Numbered from the stretch's first letter, positions 33,258 through 42,337 are shown. The stretch is DNA of 64,000 nt from Streptomyces shenzhenensis (GCF_003688995.1 NZ_PENI01000041.1:23166-87165), one strand, 5' to 3'. The notes: a model not told the origin generated them from the letters alone. Made by a program: numbers and translations.

Positions 33258-34760
33258 ATGAGATCTCCCCGCCCACACCTGATAGCCGGTCTCCTGCTCA
33301 CGCCCCTGCTCGCCGGCTGTTTCTCCTCCTCCGGCCACGACTCGTCCTCGGGCTCAGGCTCCGGTGACGGCGGACGTCTGAGCGTCGCGCTCGCCTTCGC
33401 CCCCGCGGAGAACTACTCCCCCTACGGCCAGGACGGCATCGATCTGTCCCGGCTCGGGGTCGTCGAGGGACTGACCCGGCTCGACGCCAACGGCACCGCC
33501 GTGCCCGCGCTGGCGGAATCATGGAGCAGCGAACAAGACGGCAGGAGCTGGGTGTTCACCCTGCGGGACGCGAAGTTCCAGGACGGCACCGACGTCACCG
33601 CGAAGGCCGTCGCCTCCGCACTCACCCACGCCGCCGCGGCCGACCCCGCGCCCGCCGCCATCTCCGGAGTGAAACTGACGGCACAGGCCGTCGGCGACGA
33701 CCAGGTCAAGGTCTCCGCCGCCGAGACCGACCCGGTGCTGCCGCTGCGGCTGGCCAACCCGAACCTCGCGGTGTTCTCGCCTAAGGCGTACGGCAAGGAC
33801 GGCAAGGTGAACCCGGTCGGCACCGCCACCGGTCCCTTCGCGCTCACCAAGATCACTGGTGATACGGCGGCCACGCTGGACCGCTTCGACGACTACTGGG
33901 GCGGCCGTGCCCAGGCGTCCGGCATCGACGCCAAGTTCATCTCCGACGGCACCGCCCGCGCCAACGCCCTGCGCACCGGCGACGTGGACATCGCCGAGGC
34001 CATCCCGGTCGCCCAGGTCGCCTCCCTCAAGAAGGCCACCGTCCACCAGATCAACACCGCCCGCAACACAAGCCTGTTCCTCAACACCCAGGCCGGTATC
34101 TTCAAGGACGCCGGGCTGCGCGCCGCCGCACGTGAGGCGATCGACACCGCCGCCGTCGCCAAGGGCGTGTTCGAGGGATACGCCGAGCCCGCCAAGGGCC
34201 TCTACGGTCCCGCCCTGAGCTGGGCCGCCGGCAAACGGACCGCGCCCACCGGCCGGGCGAAGGCCACCAGCCCCAAGGGCAAGAGCATCACCATCGCTAC
34301 CTACAGCGACCGGCCCGAGCTGCCCGAGAGCGCCCAGGTACTCCAGCAGCAGCTGGAGAAGGCCGGGTTCACGGTGAAACTGGAGGTGCGCACCTACGCC
34401 CGGCTCGAAAGCGATCTGCTGACCGAGAAGTTCGACGCGGCCGTGGTCGCCCGAAATGTCATGCTCGACACCGGGGATCCGGTGACCGTCCTCGCCAGCG
34501 ACTTCGCCTGCGCCGGCTCCTACAACCTGGCGTTCCTGTGCGACAAGAACGTGGACAAGCTGGTCGCCGCCGCCGGGGCCGAGTCCGACCCGAGCAAGCG
34601 GCAGGACGCGGCGATGAAGGCGGAGGCCGCGATCCTCGGCACCGACGCGGTGATCCCGCTCGTGCATCTGAAGGTGGTCACGGGTATCGGTACGTCCGTC
34701 AAGGGTGCCGTTCTCGACCCGTACGAGCGGGAGTTCGTCGGCACCGGGACCCGGCGCTGA
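33258..34760 (+). CDS. Family 5 substrate-binding lipoprotein (nickel/oligopeptide ABC type)
   Basis: Extracellular solute-binding lipoprotein of 500 residues. The signal peptide ends in the lipobox LLAGC (Cys about residue 21). The SBP5 core includes LARLGVVEGLTRLDANGTAV-type and WVFTLRDAKFQDGTDVTAKA segments. Members bind oligopeptides or chelated metals such as nickel. The next gene encodes a fused double permease, but no ABC ATPase follows. Ligand cannot be read from the sequence. The operator-like repeat just upstream suggests zinc control. Confidence 0.85.
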   Translation: MRSPRPHLIAGLLLTPLLAGCFSSSGHDSSSGSGSGDGGRLSVALAFAPAENYSPYGQDGIDLSRLGVVEGLTRLDANGTAVPALAESWSSEQDGRSWVFTLRDAKFQDGTDVTAKAVASALTHAAAADPAPAAISGVKLTAQAVGDDQVKVSAAETDPVLPLRLANPNLAVFSPKAYGKDGKVNPVGTATGPFALTKITGDTAATLDRFDDYWGGRAQASGIDAKFISDGTARANALRTGDVDIAEAIPVAQVASLKKATVHQINTARNTSLFLNTQAGIFKDAGLRAAAREAIDTAAVAKGVFEGYAEPAKGLYGPALSWAAGKRTAPTGRAKATSPKGKSITIATYSDRPELPESAQVLQQQLEKAGFTVKLEVRTYARLESDLLTEKFDAAVVARNVMLDTGDPVTVLASDFACAGSYNLAFLCDKNVDKLVAAAGAESDPSKRQDAAMKAEAAILGTDAVIPLVHLKVVTGIGTSVKGAVLDPYEREFVGTGTRR

Positions 34761-36631
34761 CCGCCCTGGCCGGGCTCGCCGCCGCCCTGCGCCGAGCTGC
34801 GCGGGGCGGCGGCCTCACGCTGATATGGCGGGCGGTGCTCACGGCCGCTCTCGTCTGCGCGATCGGCCTGCTGCCGTGGCTTTCGCGTACCGACCCCGCG
34901 CTGACCGTGCTCAAGGCCCGCTCCGCCGAACGCACCCCGGATCCCGCGACCCTGCGCGCCATCCGTGTCGAACTCGGCCTGGACGAGGACCCGTTCCGCC
35001 TGCTCGGGAAGTGGCTCGGCGGGCTGCTGCGCGGGGACGCGGGCCGGTCCTGGGTGTCGGACACCGAAGTGCTGCCCGCCGTCGCGCAGGCTCTCGGAGC
35101 GTCCCTGCTGCTGATGGCCGGCGCCGTCGTGGTCGCCGTGCTCACCGCGGGGGCCACGTGTGCCCGCACCCTGTGGCTGGGCTCGCGGCGCCGGCTCGGC
35201 GGGCGCGGACCCGGCGGCACCGGTTCGGCGGTGCTGGCCGCGCTGCCCGAGTTCCTCGTCGCCTCCGTGCTGGCGTCCGTCGTCGGCGTACAGCTGGGCT
35301 GGCTGCCGGCGCTCGGCTGGTACGGCCCGAGGTGGATGATCCTGCCCGCTCTCGCCCTCGGTCTGCCCACAGGGGCGATCCTCGGGCGGATGCTGGACGA
35401 CCTGCTGCCGTCCGCGTTCACCGAGCCGTGGGCACTGGCCGCCGCCGCACGCGGGGTTCCGCCCGCGTCCGTGGCACGGCAGGCGCTGCGCCGCTGTGCG
35501 CCCGGACTGCTGCCCAACCTGGCGCTGTTCGTGGTCGGCCTGACCGGCGGATCCGTCGCCGTCGAGACGCTCTTCGACATCCCCGGTCTCGGGCGGCTCA
35601 CCCTGCGCGCCGCCCTCGCCCAGGACCTGCCCGTCCTGCAGACCGGCACACTCGCCCTCGTCGCACTCGCGGCACTGGCCGCCCTGCTGGCCCGGTTCGG
35701 CGTGCGCCGGCTGACCGGGCCCGCGCTGCGCGACGGCGCCCTGCACTCCCTGCACCGGCCGACCCCACCCGCACCCCGCGTCGTACCCCTCGTGTACGGG
35801 CTGCTGCTCGCCACCGTCATCGCTCTCGGCCTGCCGCGCGGCCCGCTCGCGCTGAACACCACCGACCGCCTCCAGGCCCCCTCCTGGACACACCCGTTCG
35901 GCACCGACGCCCTCGGCCGGGACGTGCTGGCGCGGATCGCGCACGGCGCGCTCAGCACCCTCGGTACCGCCCTCGCGGTGAGCGCCGCCGCCCTGCTGAC
36001 CGGTGTGCTGCTGGGCCTGCTGCCCCGGCTGTCCGGACCGCTGGTCGACACCGTCAACGCCGTACCGTCCGTGCTGGCCGCGCTCCTGGTCACCGGTATC
36101 GCGGGCAGTGGGCCGTGGACTCCGGCGCTCGCCGTGGCCGTCGTCGCCTGGTCACCGCTGGCCACCCACACGTCCGCCCTGCTCCGGCAGGAGCGCGCCA
36201 CCCTGCACCTGACCGCGACCCGCGCGCTCGGCGCCGGCCCCTGGTATCTGCTCCGGCACGAACTGCTCCCCGCCGTGCTGCCGCCCGTCGTCCGTCACGC
36301 CCTGCTGCGGCTGCCCGGGATCGCCCTGGGCCTGGCCGCCCTCGGCTTCCTCGGCCTGGGCGCACAGCCGCCGTCCCCCGAGTGGGGCCTGCTGCTCGCC
36401 GAGAACCAGCCCTACGTCGAACGCGCCCCCTGGGCCGTCCTGGCCCCCGCCGCTGCCCTCACCCTGCTCGGCGCGCTGGCCGTCACCGCGGCGGGCGGAG
36501 CCCGGCTGCCGCGGCGAAGGCCGAAACAGCCGACGGTGACCGTACGGCCCGCCGATTCCGGGCCGGCCGCGCCATCGGCCGAGACCGCCCGGCACGCCGT
36601 CCTGGCCCCCGCCCCCACCGACTCTCGCTGA
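34757..36631 (+). CDS. Fused ABC transporter permease (two BPD_transp domains, NikB-NikC type)
   Basis: Membrane protein of about 624 residues made of two permease halves. The first half (residues 1-320) has an EAA-like loop ALAAAARGVPPASVARQALR. The second half (about 345-600) has the equivalent TATRALGAGPWYLLRHELLP and the start FGTDALGRDVLARIAHGALS of the DppC/NikC class. The start overlaps the previous stop: an unusual CTG at 34757 gives LTALAGLAAALRR. A GTG at 34835 is an alternative. It would need an ABC ATPase supplied from elsewhere. Confidence 0.8.
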   Translation: MTALAGLAAALRRAARGGGLTLIWRAVLTAALVCAIGLLPWLSRTDPALTVLKARSAERTPDPATLRAIRVELGLDEDPFRLLGKWLGGLLRGDAGRSWVSDTEVLPAVAQALGASLLLMAGAVVVAVLTAGATCARTLWLGSRRRLGGRGPGGTGSAVLAALPEFLVASVLASVVGVQLGWLPALGWYGPRWMILPALALGLPTGAILGRMLDDLLPSAFTEPWALAAAARGVPPASVARQALRRCAPGLLPNLALFVVGLTGGSVAVETLFDIPGLGRLTLRAALAQDLPVLQTGTLALVALAALAALLARFGVRRLTGPALRDGALHSLHRPTPPAPRVVPLVYGLLLATVIALGLPRGPLALNTTDRLQAPSWTHPFGTDALGRDVLARIAHGALSTLGTALAVSAAALLTGVLLGLLPRLSGPLVDTVNAVPSVLAALLVTGIAGSGPWTPALAVAVVAWSPLATHTSALLRQERATLHLTATRALGAGPWYLLRHELLPAVLPPVVRHALLRLPGIALGLAALGFLGLGAQPPSPEWGLLLAENQPYVERAPWAVLAPAAALTLLGALAVTAAGGARLPRRRPKQPTVTVRPADSGPAAPSAETARHAVLAPAPTDSR

Positions 36632-36647
36632 CGGATTCGATCCTCTG

Positions 36648-37934
36648 ATGAGCGACATGTTCTCCCGGCTCTTGTCGAAACGCCGCGCCACCGGCCCGCG
36701 GTCCCCGCGCGAACGCACCTGGCGGCAGCTCTCCCCGCTGCTGCGCCTGCTGATCCTGACCCAACTCGCCTTCAACATCGGCTTCTTCGCTGTGCTCCCG
36801 TTCCTCGCCGAGCACCTCGGCACGGCGATCGGCATGGCGGGCTGGCTGGTCGGCTTCGTCCTGGGGCTGCGGACGTTCAGCCAGCAGGGGCTCTTCGTGA
36901 TCGGAGGCTGGCTCGTCGACCGGTACGGGGTACGGCCCGTCGTCCTGGTGGGCTGTGTGCTGCGGATCGGCGGCTTCGCCTGGCTGGGGTTCGCCGAGGC
37001 GACGTGGGCCGTGATCAGTTCGGTGCTGCTGATCGGCTTCGCCGCCGCGCTGTTCTCCCCGGCCGTGGAGTCGGAGGTGGCCCGGCAGGCGATGGTGTGG
37101 GAGGAGGACGGCCACGGCTCCCGCACCCGGGTGCTGGCCCTGTTCTCCGCCGCCGGGCAGGCCGGCGCCTTCGTCGGCCCGTTGCTCGGCGGTCTGCTCC
37201 TCGCCGTGGACTTCCGCACCGCATGCCTCGCCGGAGCCGGAGTGTTCGTACTGGTCCTCGCCGGGCACGCATGGCTGATGCCCCGGCACATTCCCGGCCG
37301 GGTCCGGGTACGGGACCGGGGCGGGGTGCGTGAACTGCTGCGCAACCGCCGCTTCCTCTCCCTGTGCTGTGCCTACGGCAGCTATCTGCTCGCCTACAAC
37401 CAGCTCTATCTCGCCCTGCCCGACGAGGTGGAACGCGCGGCGGGCTCCCAGACGCCGCTGTCCTGGCTGTTCGCCCTGTCGTCCCTGCTCGTGGTGTTCG
37501 CGCAGCTCCCGGTCACCCGGTGGACGGGCGACCGGCTCGACCTGCGCCGCTCCATGGCCGCCGGGCTGTGGCTGGTCGCCGCCGGGTTCGCGGTCGTCGC
37601 GGTGGCGCGCCCGGCGGACTGGACCGGCCCGGCAGGTCTCCTTCCTGCCGCCGGGTTCGTCGTACTGCTCACCCTCGGCCAGATGCTGATCGTGCCCGCC
37701 GCCCGCGCCTGGGTACCCGACCTCGCTGAGGAGGGGCGCATCGGTCTCTATACCGGCGCGCTCTCCTCCGTCTCCGGCGTGATCGTGCTCATCGGCAGCT
37801 CGGCCACCGGGTCCATGCTCGACGCGGGACTCCCGGCGGCGGTGCCGTGGGCCCTCCTCGCGGCCGTACCGGTGCTCACGGTGGGCCTGCTGCCGCGCAG
37901 GCCGGAGGCGGACACGCAGACGCAGGCCGCGTAG
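36648..37934 (+). CDS. Major facilitator superfamily transporter
   Basis: MFS protein of 428 residues with 12 predicted helices. The usual cytosolic loop motif reads GGWLVDRYGVRPVVLVG. The N-terminus is Arg-rich. ATG 36648 is 16 bp after the permease stop, so it is in the same operon. The set binding protein, permease and MFS exporter resembles metallophore systems in which an MFS protein exports the chelator and the ABC system imports the metal complex, but no metallophore synthesis gene is visible. Substrate unknown. Confidence 0.85.
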   Translation: MSDMFSRLLSKRRATGPRSPRERTWRQLSPLLRLLILTQLAFNIGFFAVLPFLAEHLGTAIGMAGWLVGFVLGLRTFSQQGLFVIGGWLVDRYGVRPVVLVGCVLRIGGFAWLGFAEATWAVISSVLLIGFAAALFSPAVESEVARQAMVWEEDGHGSRTRVLALFSAAGQAGAFVGPLLGGLLLAVDFRTACLAGAGVFVLVLAGHAWLMPRHIPGRVRVRDRGGVRELLRNRRFLSLCCAYGSYLLAYNQLYLALPDEVERAAGSQTPLSWLFALSSLLVVFAQLPVTRWTGDRLDLRRSMAAGLWLVAAGFAVVAVARPADWTGPAGLLPAAGFVVLLTLGQMLIVPAARAWVPDLAEEGRIGLYTGALSSVSGVIVLIGSSATGSMLDAGLPAAVPWALLAAVPVLTVGLLPRRPEADTQTQAA

Positions 37935-38055
37935 GCAACCACGTCAAAGACCACGAACCGTTCACACAGTCACCGGCAGCACCTCTTGTGAAGAGGGCGA
38001 TCACGCACAGGGGCGCGATCCGCACTGCCACAAGGAGCGGACACCGCCGACAGCA

Positions 38056-38094
38056 GAAGGGCTCCCGCAAGCATCCGGCTTGTGGGAGCCCTTC
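38056..38094. terminator. Hairpin terminator after the transporter operon
   Basis: A 17-bp near-perfect stem, GAAGGGCTCCCGCAAGC and its complement, with loop ATCCG. It lies between the convergent MFS and sodF genes. Confidence 0.65.
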
Positions 38095-38168
38095 GTCCTA
38101 CCGCCTGCAAGTGAAGGTTGAGAAGACGATCACGAGCAGGACGTCTGTGTGCGGACGGGGTTACGGCG

Positions 38169-38816
38169 TCACGGCCGCAGCAGCAGGCTGTCGCCGCGCT
38201 CCTTGGCGGCGGCGTAGCGCTTGGCCACGTCCTGCCAGTTGACGACGGCCCACATGGCGTCGATGAAGTCGACCTTCTGGTTCTTGTACTGCAGGTAGAA
38301 GGCGTGCTCCCAGGCGTCGAAGACCAGGACCGGGGTGGAGCCCTGGCCGACGTTGCCCTGGTGGTCGTAGACCTGCTCAACGATCAGCCGACCGCTGACG
38401 GGCTCGTAAGCGAGCACGCCCCAGCCCGAACCCTGGGTGGTGGCCGCGGCCTTGGTCAGCTGGGCCCTGAAGCCGGCGAAGGAGCCGAAGGACTCGGTGA
38501 TCGCGTCGGCGAGGTCGCCCACGCCGTCGGCGGCCAGGGGCTCGCCGCCACCGTCCTTGGGGCCAGTCATGTTCTGCCAGTAGATCGAGTGCAGGATGTG
38601 GCCCGACAGGTGGAAGGCCAGGTTCTTCTCCAGACCGTTGATCGAGCCCCAGGTCTCCTGGTCCCGCGCCTCCGCGAGCTGCTCCAGCGTGTCGTTGGCA
38701 CCCTTCACGTAGGCCGCGTGGTGCTTGTCGTGGTGCAGCTCGATGATCTCCGGGCTGATCACGGGCGCGAGCGCCGAGTAGTCGTAGGGAAGCTCCGGGA
38801 GCGTGTAAACCGCCAT
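38169..38816 (-). CDS. sodF: Iron/manganese superoxide dismutase
   Basis: Cytosolic Fe/Mn-type superoxide dismutase, 215 residues: MAVYTLPELPYDYSALAPVI at the start, metal ligands in LHHDKHHAAYVKG and HLSGHILHSIYW, then DAWEHAFYLQYKNQ near the C-terminus. In Streptomyces sodF is repressed by nickel-loaded Nur, so that the nickel enzyme SodN is used when nickel is available. ATG 38816 is chosen over the upstream ATG 38825 because GGAGG is 9 bases away. A Nur-type box lies 22 bp upstream of the start. Confidence 0.95.
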   Translation of the reverse strand: MAVYTLPELPYDYSALAPVISPEIIELHHDKHHAAYVKGANDTLEQLAEARDQETWGSINGLEKNLAFHLSGHILHSIYWQNMTGPKDGGGEPLAADGVGDLADAITESFGSFAGFRAQLTKAAATTQGSGWGVLAYEPVSGRLIVEQVYDHQGNVGQGSTPVLVFDAWEHAFYLQYKNQKVDFIDAMWAVVNWQDVAKRYAAAKERGDSLLLRP

Positions 38817-38838
38817 GTCCAACATCCTCCGCCATTAT

Positions 38839-38853
38839 TGCCACTCATGTGCA
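38839..38853. promoter_or_regulatory. Nur-type box before sodF
   Basis: TGCCA-CTCAT-GTGCA fits the Nur box layout tGCaa-N5-ttGCA and is palindromic. It lies directly upstream of the sodF ribosome binding site. One of four such sites in this region. Confidence 0.7.
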
Positions 38854-38951
38854 GTTGCACTGCTAGCAGCAATACACCCTAGCTGCCGCTCAGGCATTGG
38901 CCCTAGGACCGAAGGCGGGTCGCGGCAGGCTCATGAGACGCCTTTTGCTGT

Positions 38952-38966
38952 TGCAAGAGGTTCGCA
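38952..38966. promoter_or_regulatory. Nur-type box before the Fur-family gene
   Basis: TGCAA-GAGGT-TCGCA, TGC-N9-GCA, about 92 bp before the GTG of the Fur-family gene. It suggests autoregulation, or control by a Nur protein encoded elsewhere. Confidence 0.65.
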
Positions 38967-39057
38967 ATATCCTTTGTGGGCAGTCTGGTGGCATTCGGCA
39001 ATGGGCCGCACCCTGGCCGATCGTGCGCGCGGGCCCCGGCCCGAGAGAGGCAGCAGC

Positions 39058-39510
39058 GTGAGCGTGGCCCTGCAGACGGAACACGACCGTACGGCGGCAT
39101 CGGACGAACCGCGGGTTCGGCTGAGGCGTCACGGGCTGCGGTGCACTCCGGGGCGGCTTCAGATGCTGAGACTGCTCATTGTTTCCGGGCGTCACCTGTC
39201 CATCACGGAAGCCTGGGAAGAACTCGCGCGGTCCGACATCGCTGTCCATCCCGCCACGGTCTACCGCACTCTGGAGACCCTCACGGCCGCCGGGCTGGTA
39301 CACGTCGTGCACGGCCCCGGGCCCGCGCGCTACGGCATCACCGGCGAACCGCATCACCACGCCGTGTGCCGCCGGTGCGGACACGTCGAGGGATTGGCGA
39401 GCCGACACCTCACGGAGGCAGTGGGAAAGATCGAGGAACTGACGGGGCTGCGGCCTGATTCCTCGGGATCACTGCTCGTCTACGGCCGATGCGCCGACTG
39501 CGGTGACTGA
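39058..39510 (+). CDS. Fur family metal-responsive regulator (Nur-like)
   Basis: Metalloregulator of 150 residues. DNA-binding domain: GLRCTPGRLQMLRLLIVSGR and VHPATVYRTLETLTAAGLVH. Dimerisation domain with PHHHAVCRRCGHVEG (sensor His cluster and structural Cys pair) and the C-terminal GRCADCGD (second Cys pair). The HHH motif is the core of the Fur/Nur/Zur metal site. Position beside sodF and a nickel permease, with Nur-type boxes at each, suggests nickel sensing, although Zn or Fe cannot be excluded. The GTG at 39058 follows GAGAGAGG. Confidence 0.85.
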   Translation: MSVALQTEHDRTAASDEPRVRLRRHGLRCTPGRLQMLRLLIVSGRHLSITEAWEELARSDIAVHPATVYRTLETLTAAGLVHVVHGPGPARYGITGEPHHHAVCRRCGHVEGLASRHLTEAVGKIEELTGLRPDSSGSLLVYGRCADCGD

Positions 39511-39659
39511 CCGGATGTGCGCACCATCCTGCTGATCGGCGCCTCCCGGACACGGGCCGTCCGGCGCGGGGACGGCGAGGATATCGTCTGGGCCCCTCGC
39601 CGGTATCCGGGGGCGTGCGTGGGGATGCGGCGCCGCCGGAGCACGGCGCCGCGGCCGTG

Positions 39660-40823
39660 CTACTCGACGCCCTGTTCGGCGGGGGTCGACCCCTGGGCCA
39701 GCCCAGCCGTCCACTTCTCTTCGATCCGACCGACCTTCCACACCACCAGGGCGACCGCCCAAGTGACGAAGAACAGGCCGACGATGACGTACCCGATGAT
39801 GTTCAGGTCCAGACCGGAGACCCAGTCCCAGAACGGGCCGTGCAGGTCGGCCTTCTCGGCGATCAGACCCAGCAGCTCGACCGTACCGATGATGAGGGCG
39901 ACGGCGACGGACAAGCCGGTGATGGTGAGGTTGTAGTAGACCTTGCGGACCGGCTTGGAGAAGGCCCAGCCGTAGGCGAAGTTCATGAACGAGCCGTCGA
40001 TGGTGTCGAGCAGCGACATGCCGGCCGCGAAGAGGATGGGCAGACAGAGGATCGCGTACCAGGGCAGGCCCGAGGCCGCTCCCGAGCCGGCCAGGACCAG
40101 CAAGGCGATCTCGGTGGCGGTGTCGAAGCCGAGGCCGAACAGAGCACCCAGCGGGTACATCTGCCACGGCTTGGTGATCGACTTCATCAGGCGGCCCAAC
40201 AGCCGGTTCATGAAGCCGCGGCTGTTGAGCTGCTCCTCCAGGGCGGCCTCGTCGAAGTGGCCGGAGCGCATCTGCCGGAAGACCTTCCAGATACCCACCA
40301 TGATCAGCAAGTTGATGATCGCGATGACGTAGAGGAACGTTCCGGAAACCGTCGTACCGATCCAGCCGGTGACACTGTGCAGCTCGGAGTCGTCGTTCTC
40401 CACGGGACCTGCCAGCTCCTTCACGCCGAGGGAGAGCAGGAAGGCGAGCGCGAAGACGATCGTGGAGTGGCCGAGGGAGAACCAGAAGCCGACGGACAGC
40501 GGGCGCTGCCCCTCGTTCATGAGCTTCCTGGTCGTGTTGTCGATGGCGGCGATGTGGTCGGCGTCGAATGCATGCCGCATGCCCAACGTGTAGGCGGTGA
40601 CGCCGATGCCGATGCCGAAGGTCTTGGTGCCCAGGCTGTAGTGCTCGGGCGCGACGATTGCGACGAGGGTGAACCAGCCGATGACGTGCAGCGCCAGGAT
40701 GAAGGCGGCCATCCCGCCGACGCTGGCCCATTCCCTGCGGGACATCGAGGTGCGTATACGGTGCCACGAGAAACCGCGACCGACCGGGGAAGCCGGGCGG
40801 GCGGAATCGGGAGCGGTGATCAT
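39660..40823 (-). CDS. NiCoT family nickel/cobalt permease
   Basis: HoxN/NixA-type secondary transporter, 387 residues, eight helices. The signature RHAFDADHIAAIDN (helix II) and LGFDTATEIALLV (helix V) are both present; these bind Ni2+ or Co2+. A cytosolic loop rich in Asp/Glu follows helix IV. ATG 40823 is used; the upstream frame to 40898 contains the Nur box. The ribosome binding site is weak. A Nur-type box is at 40883-40897, so repression by nickel is expected. Confidence 0.9.
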   Translation of the reverse strand: MITAPDSARPASPVGRGFSWHRIRTSMSRREWASVGGMAAFILALHVIGWFTLVAIVAPEHYSLGTKTFGIGIGVTAYTLGMRHAFDADHIAAIDNTTRKLMNEGQRPLSVGFWFSLGHSTIVFALAFLLSLGVKELAGPVENDDSELHSVTGWIGTTVSGTFLYVIAIINLLIMVGIWKVFRQMRSGHFDEAALEEQLNSRGFMNRLLGRLMKSITKPWQMYPLGALFGLGFDTATEIALLVLAGSGAASGLPWYAILCLPILFAAGMSLLDTIDGSFMNFAYGWAFSKPVRKVYYNLTITGLSVAVALIIGTVELLGLIAEKADLHGPFWDWVSGLDLNIIGYVIVGLFFVTWAVALVVWKVGRIEEKWTAGLAQGSTPAEQGVE

Positions 40824-40882
40824 GCGGAGATGGGCCTTACTGCTCGGCGTACGACTGTTTTCAGCCGCGCCTTCAAGGTTTC

Positions 40883-40897
40883 TGCCAATAGGTTGCA
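40883..40897. promoter_or_regulatory. Nur-type box before the nickel permease
   Basis: TGCCA-ATAGG-TTGCA reads as TGCAA-CCTAT-TGGCA on the minus strand, 60 bp before the NiCoT start. Fits tGCaa-N5-ttGCA. Confidence 0.7.
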
Positions 40898-41150
40898 ACT
40901 ACAAGACAGCCGCGGTAAATCCCGCGTCAGGTTTCAGTCAGCGTCGACGAAAAGCCGCAGGTCAAGCGCACTGCCGATGAAAGGCAGGCGCTCCGGCGCC
41001 GCTCTGCCCGAGGCGGGACCGCCGGTCCGTGGCGGGGCTCTCGCCGACGGCGTCGCGCGGATGGCGGCACAGTGGGATCCCGGCGTAGCGTCACGGAGGG
41101 CCGCCTCGACGTCGCCCGCGCTCTCCATCACCGGCAGGCCGACCGGCCTG

Positions 41151-41819
41151 TCAGGTCGGCTCTACCCATGCGCGCCTTGGAGTCGAGGAGGCTGGAGATG
41201 TCTCGCTCCTGGCCGTTGCCGGTGGCGGGTCGACAGGTTCGGCCGTGTCGTTGGCCTGCCGGCGTTTACGGGACCGGCATGCGGCCACGTTGACGCGCGT
41301 GGCGCAGCGTTCGGAGCAGTAGCGGCGGGACCGGTTAGTTGATGAGTCCACTGAGACGTTGCGACACGGCACGGCCTCGCACACGCCGAGCCGGTCGGGC
41401 CCGAACTTGGTCAGATGGAAGGCCAGACCCATCGCGGACATGGCGGCATAGCCTGCGGTGGCGTTCGACGGGTGCTCGGCGAGATGTATGTGCCACCGGG
41501 GTCGGCCCTCCTTGTCGAGGTAGTCGCGGCCGCAGATCTGCGGACCGACCGGGAACTCCATGAGCAGCGAGCTCAGCAGGTCCACAGCCTGGGTGTGGTC
41601 ACCTTCGTCCGCGGCGGTGAAGACCGCGCGCAGCCGGGTCCGCACAGACCGGAACCGGGTCACGTCGGCGTGCGTCACCCGCCGGGCGGCTTTGGAGAAC
41701 TCTCCGAAGAGAGCGCGGACCGACTCGACGGAGGTGAGCCAGTCCGAATCCGCGCCGCGGGCCGCCTGGTCGGTGTTGACGAGGCGCACAGCGTAGTCCG
41801 AGTACTCGGCCAGTTCCAC
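41151..41819 (-). CDS. CGNR/ABATE-type zinc-finger protein
   Basis: Protein of 222 residues. The N-terminal ABATE-like region reads YSDYAVRLVNTDQAARGADS with VRALFGEFSKAARRVTHADV. The C-terminal zinc finger reads RRYCSERCATRVNVAACRSR (Cys, then CATRVN in place of CGNR). Such proteins are putative transcription factors. GTG 41819 is chosen because AGGA lies 8 bases upstream. A half-match to the Nur box (TATTGCC, minus strand) is about 40 bp upstream. The tail is Pro/Ser/Thr-rich. Confidence 0.75.
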   Translation of the reverse strand: MELAEYSDYAVRLVNTDQAARGADSDWLTSVESVRALFGEFSKAARRVTHADVTRFRSVRTRLRAVFTAADEGDHTQAVDLLSSLLMEFPVGPQICGRDYLDKEGRPRWHIHLAEHPSNATAGYAAMSAMGLAFHLTKFGPDRLGVCEAVPCRNVSVDSSTNRSRRYCSERCATRVNVAACRSRKRRQANDTAEPVDPPPATARSETSPASSTPRRAWVEPT

Positions 41820-42018
41820 GAGCGATCCTCATTCCGGCGCACTTGGGCGAGAGGGCAATAGGTAAGCACCACATGTCCACGAGCCCATGACGGATGTGGT
41901 GTGAGCATGAAGACGACGGCGCAGCCCTGCCGATCTTGATTGACGGCCCAGGAGGCAAGCACTCGGCTTCCGGCGACCATCTCTCCTGTGCCGAAGTCAC
42001 CGCGGAACTGAAGCGGCC

Positions 42019-42148
42019 AAGTGGGTGATCTGCCGATCGAACAACTGCGGGAGGCCGTGGAACGGATCGCGGAACTCGCCGGGCTGCACTCCGGCGCCGC
42101 GCCACTTCACCGCTGCTCTACGGCCGATGCGCCCGCTGCAGCGCATGA
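42019..42148 (+). pseudogene. Remnant of a second Fur-family gene (C-terminal part)
   Basis: One frame gives DLPIEQLREAVERIAELAGL, matching LTEAVGKIEELTGL of the intact Fur-family protein at 39 kb. After a frameshift near 42105 the frame continues LLYGRCARCSA and ends with TGA (42146-42148), matching its C-terminal YGRCADCGD. The DNA-binding half is missing. It lies just upstream of tsaD, like the regulator of a duplicated region that has decayed. Confidence 0.6.
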
Positions 42149-42289
42149 CGGGGCAGGAGCGGCAGAGAGGGGACGGCCGACCGAGGCGGCGGAGTACGGC
42201 TACACGGTCACTCAGGCCGGCCGACGCACCTCCGCGCAGGACCCTCAGTGCCTCGCGGCCCCGAGCCCGACTTCACACCCTGGGGTTCC

Positions 42290-42312
42290 TTATTGCACAC
42301 TACTCGCAATAA
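42290..42312. promoter_or_regulatory. Nur-type box before tsaD
   Basis: Perfect inverted repeat TTATTGC-N9-GCAATAA; the core TGCAC-ACTAC-TCGCA (42294-42308) fits tGCaa-N5-ttGCA and has the longest arms of the four boxes. It is 26 bp before the tsaD start, so a bound repressor would block the operon. Confidence 0.7.
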
Positions 42313-42337
42313 CGTGGTGAATGCAGGAAGGGGTGCA

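Noticed and set aside
38856..38873. A second Nur box upstream of sodF (TTGC-N10-GCAA)
   Set aside because: The half-sites are one base too far apart compared with the other four (TGC-N9-GCA).
41850..41870. A fifth Nur box before the CGNR gene
   Set aside because: Only one half-site (TATTGCC on the minus strand) is present. The other arm lacks GCA at the required distance.
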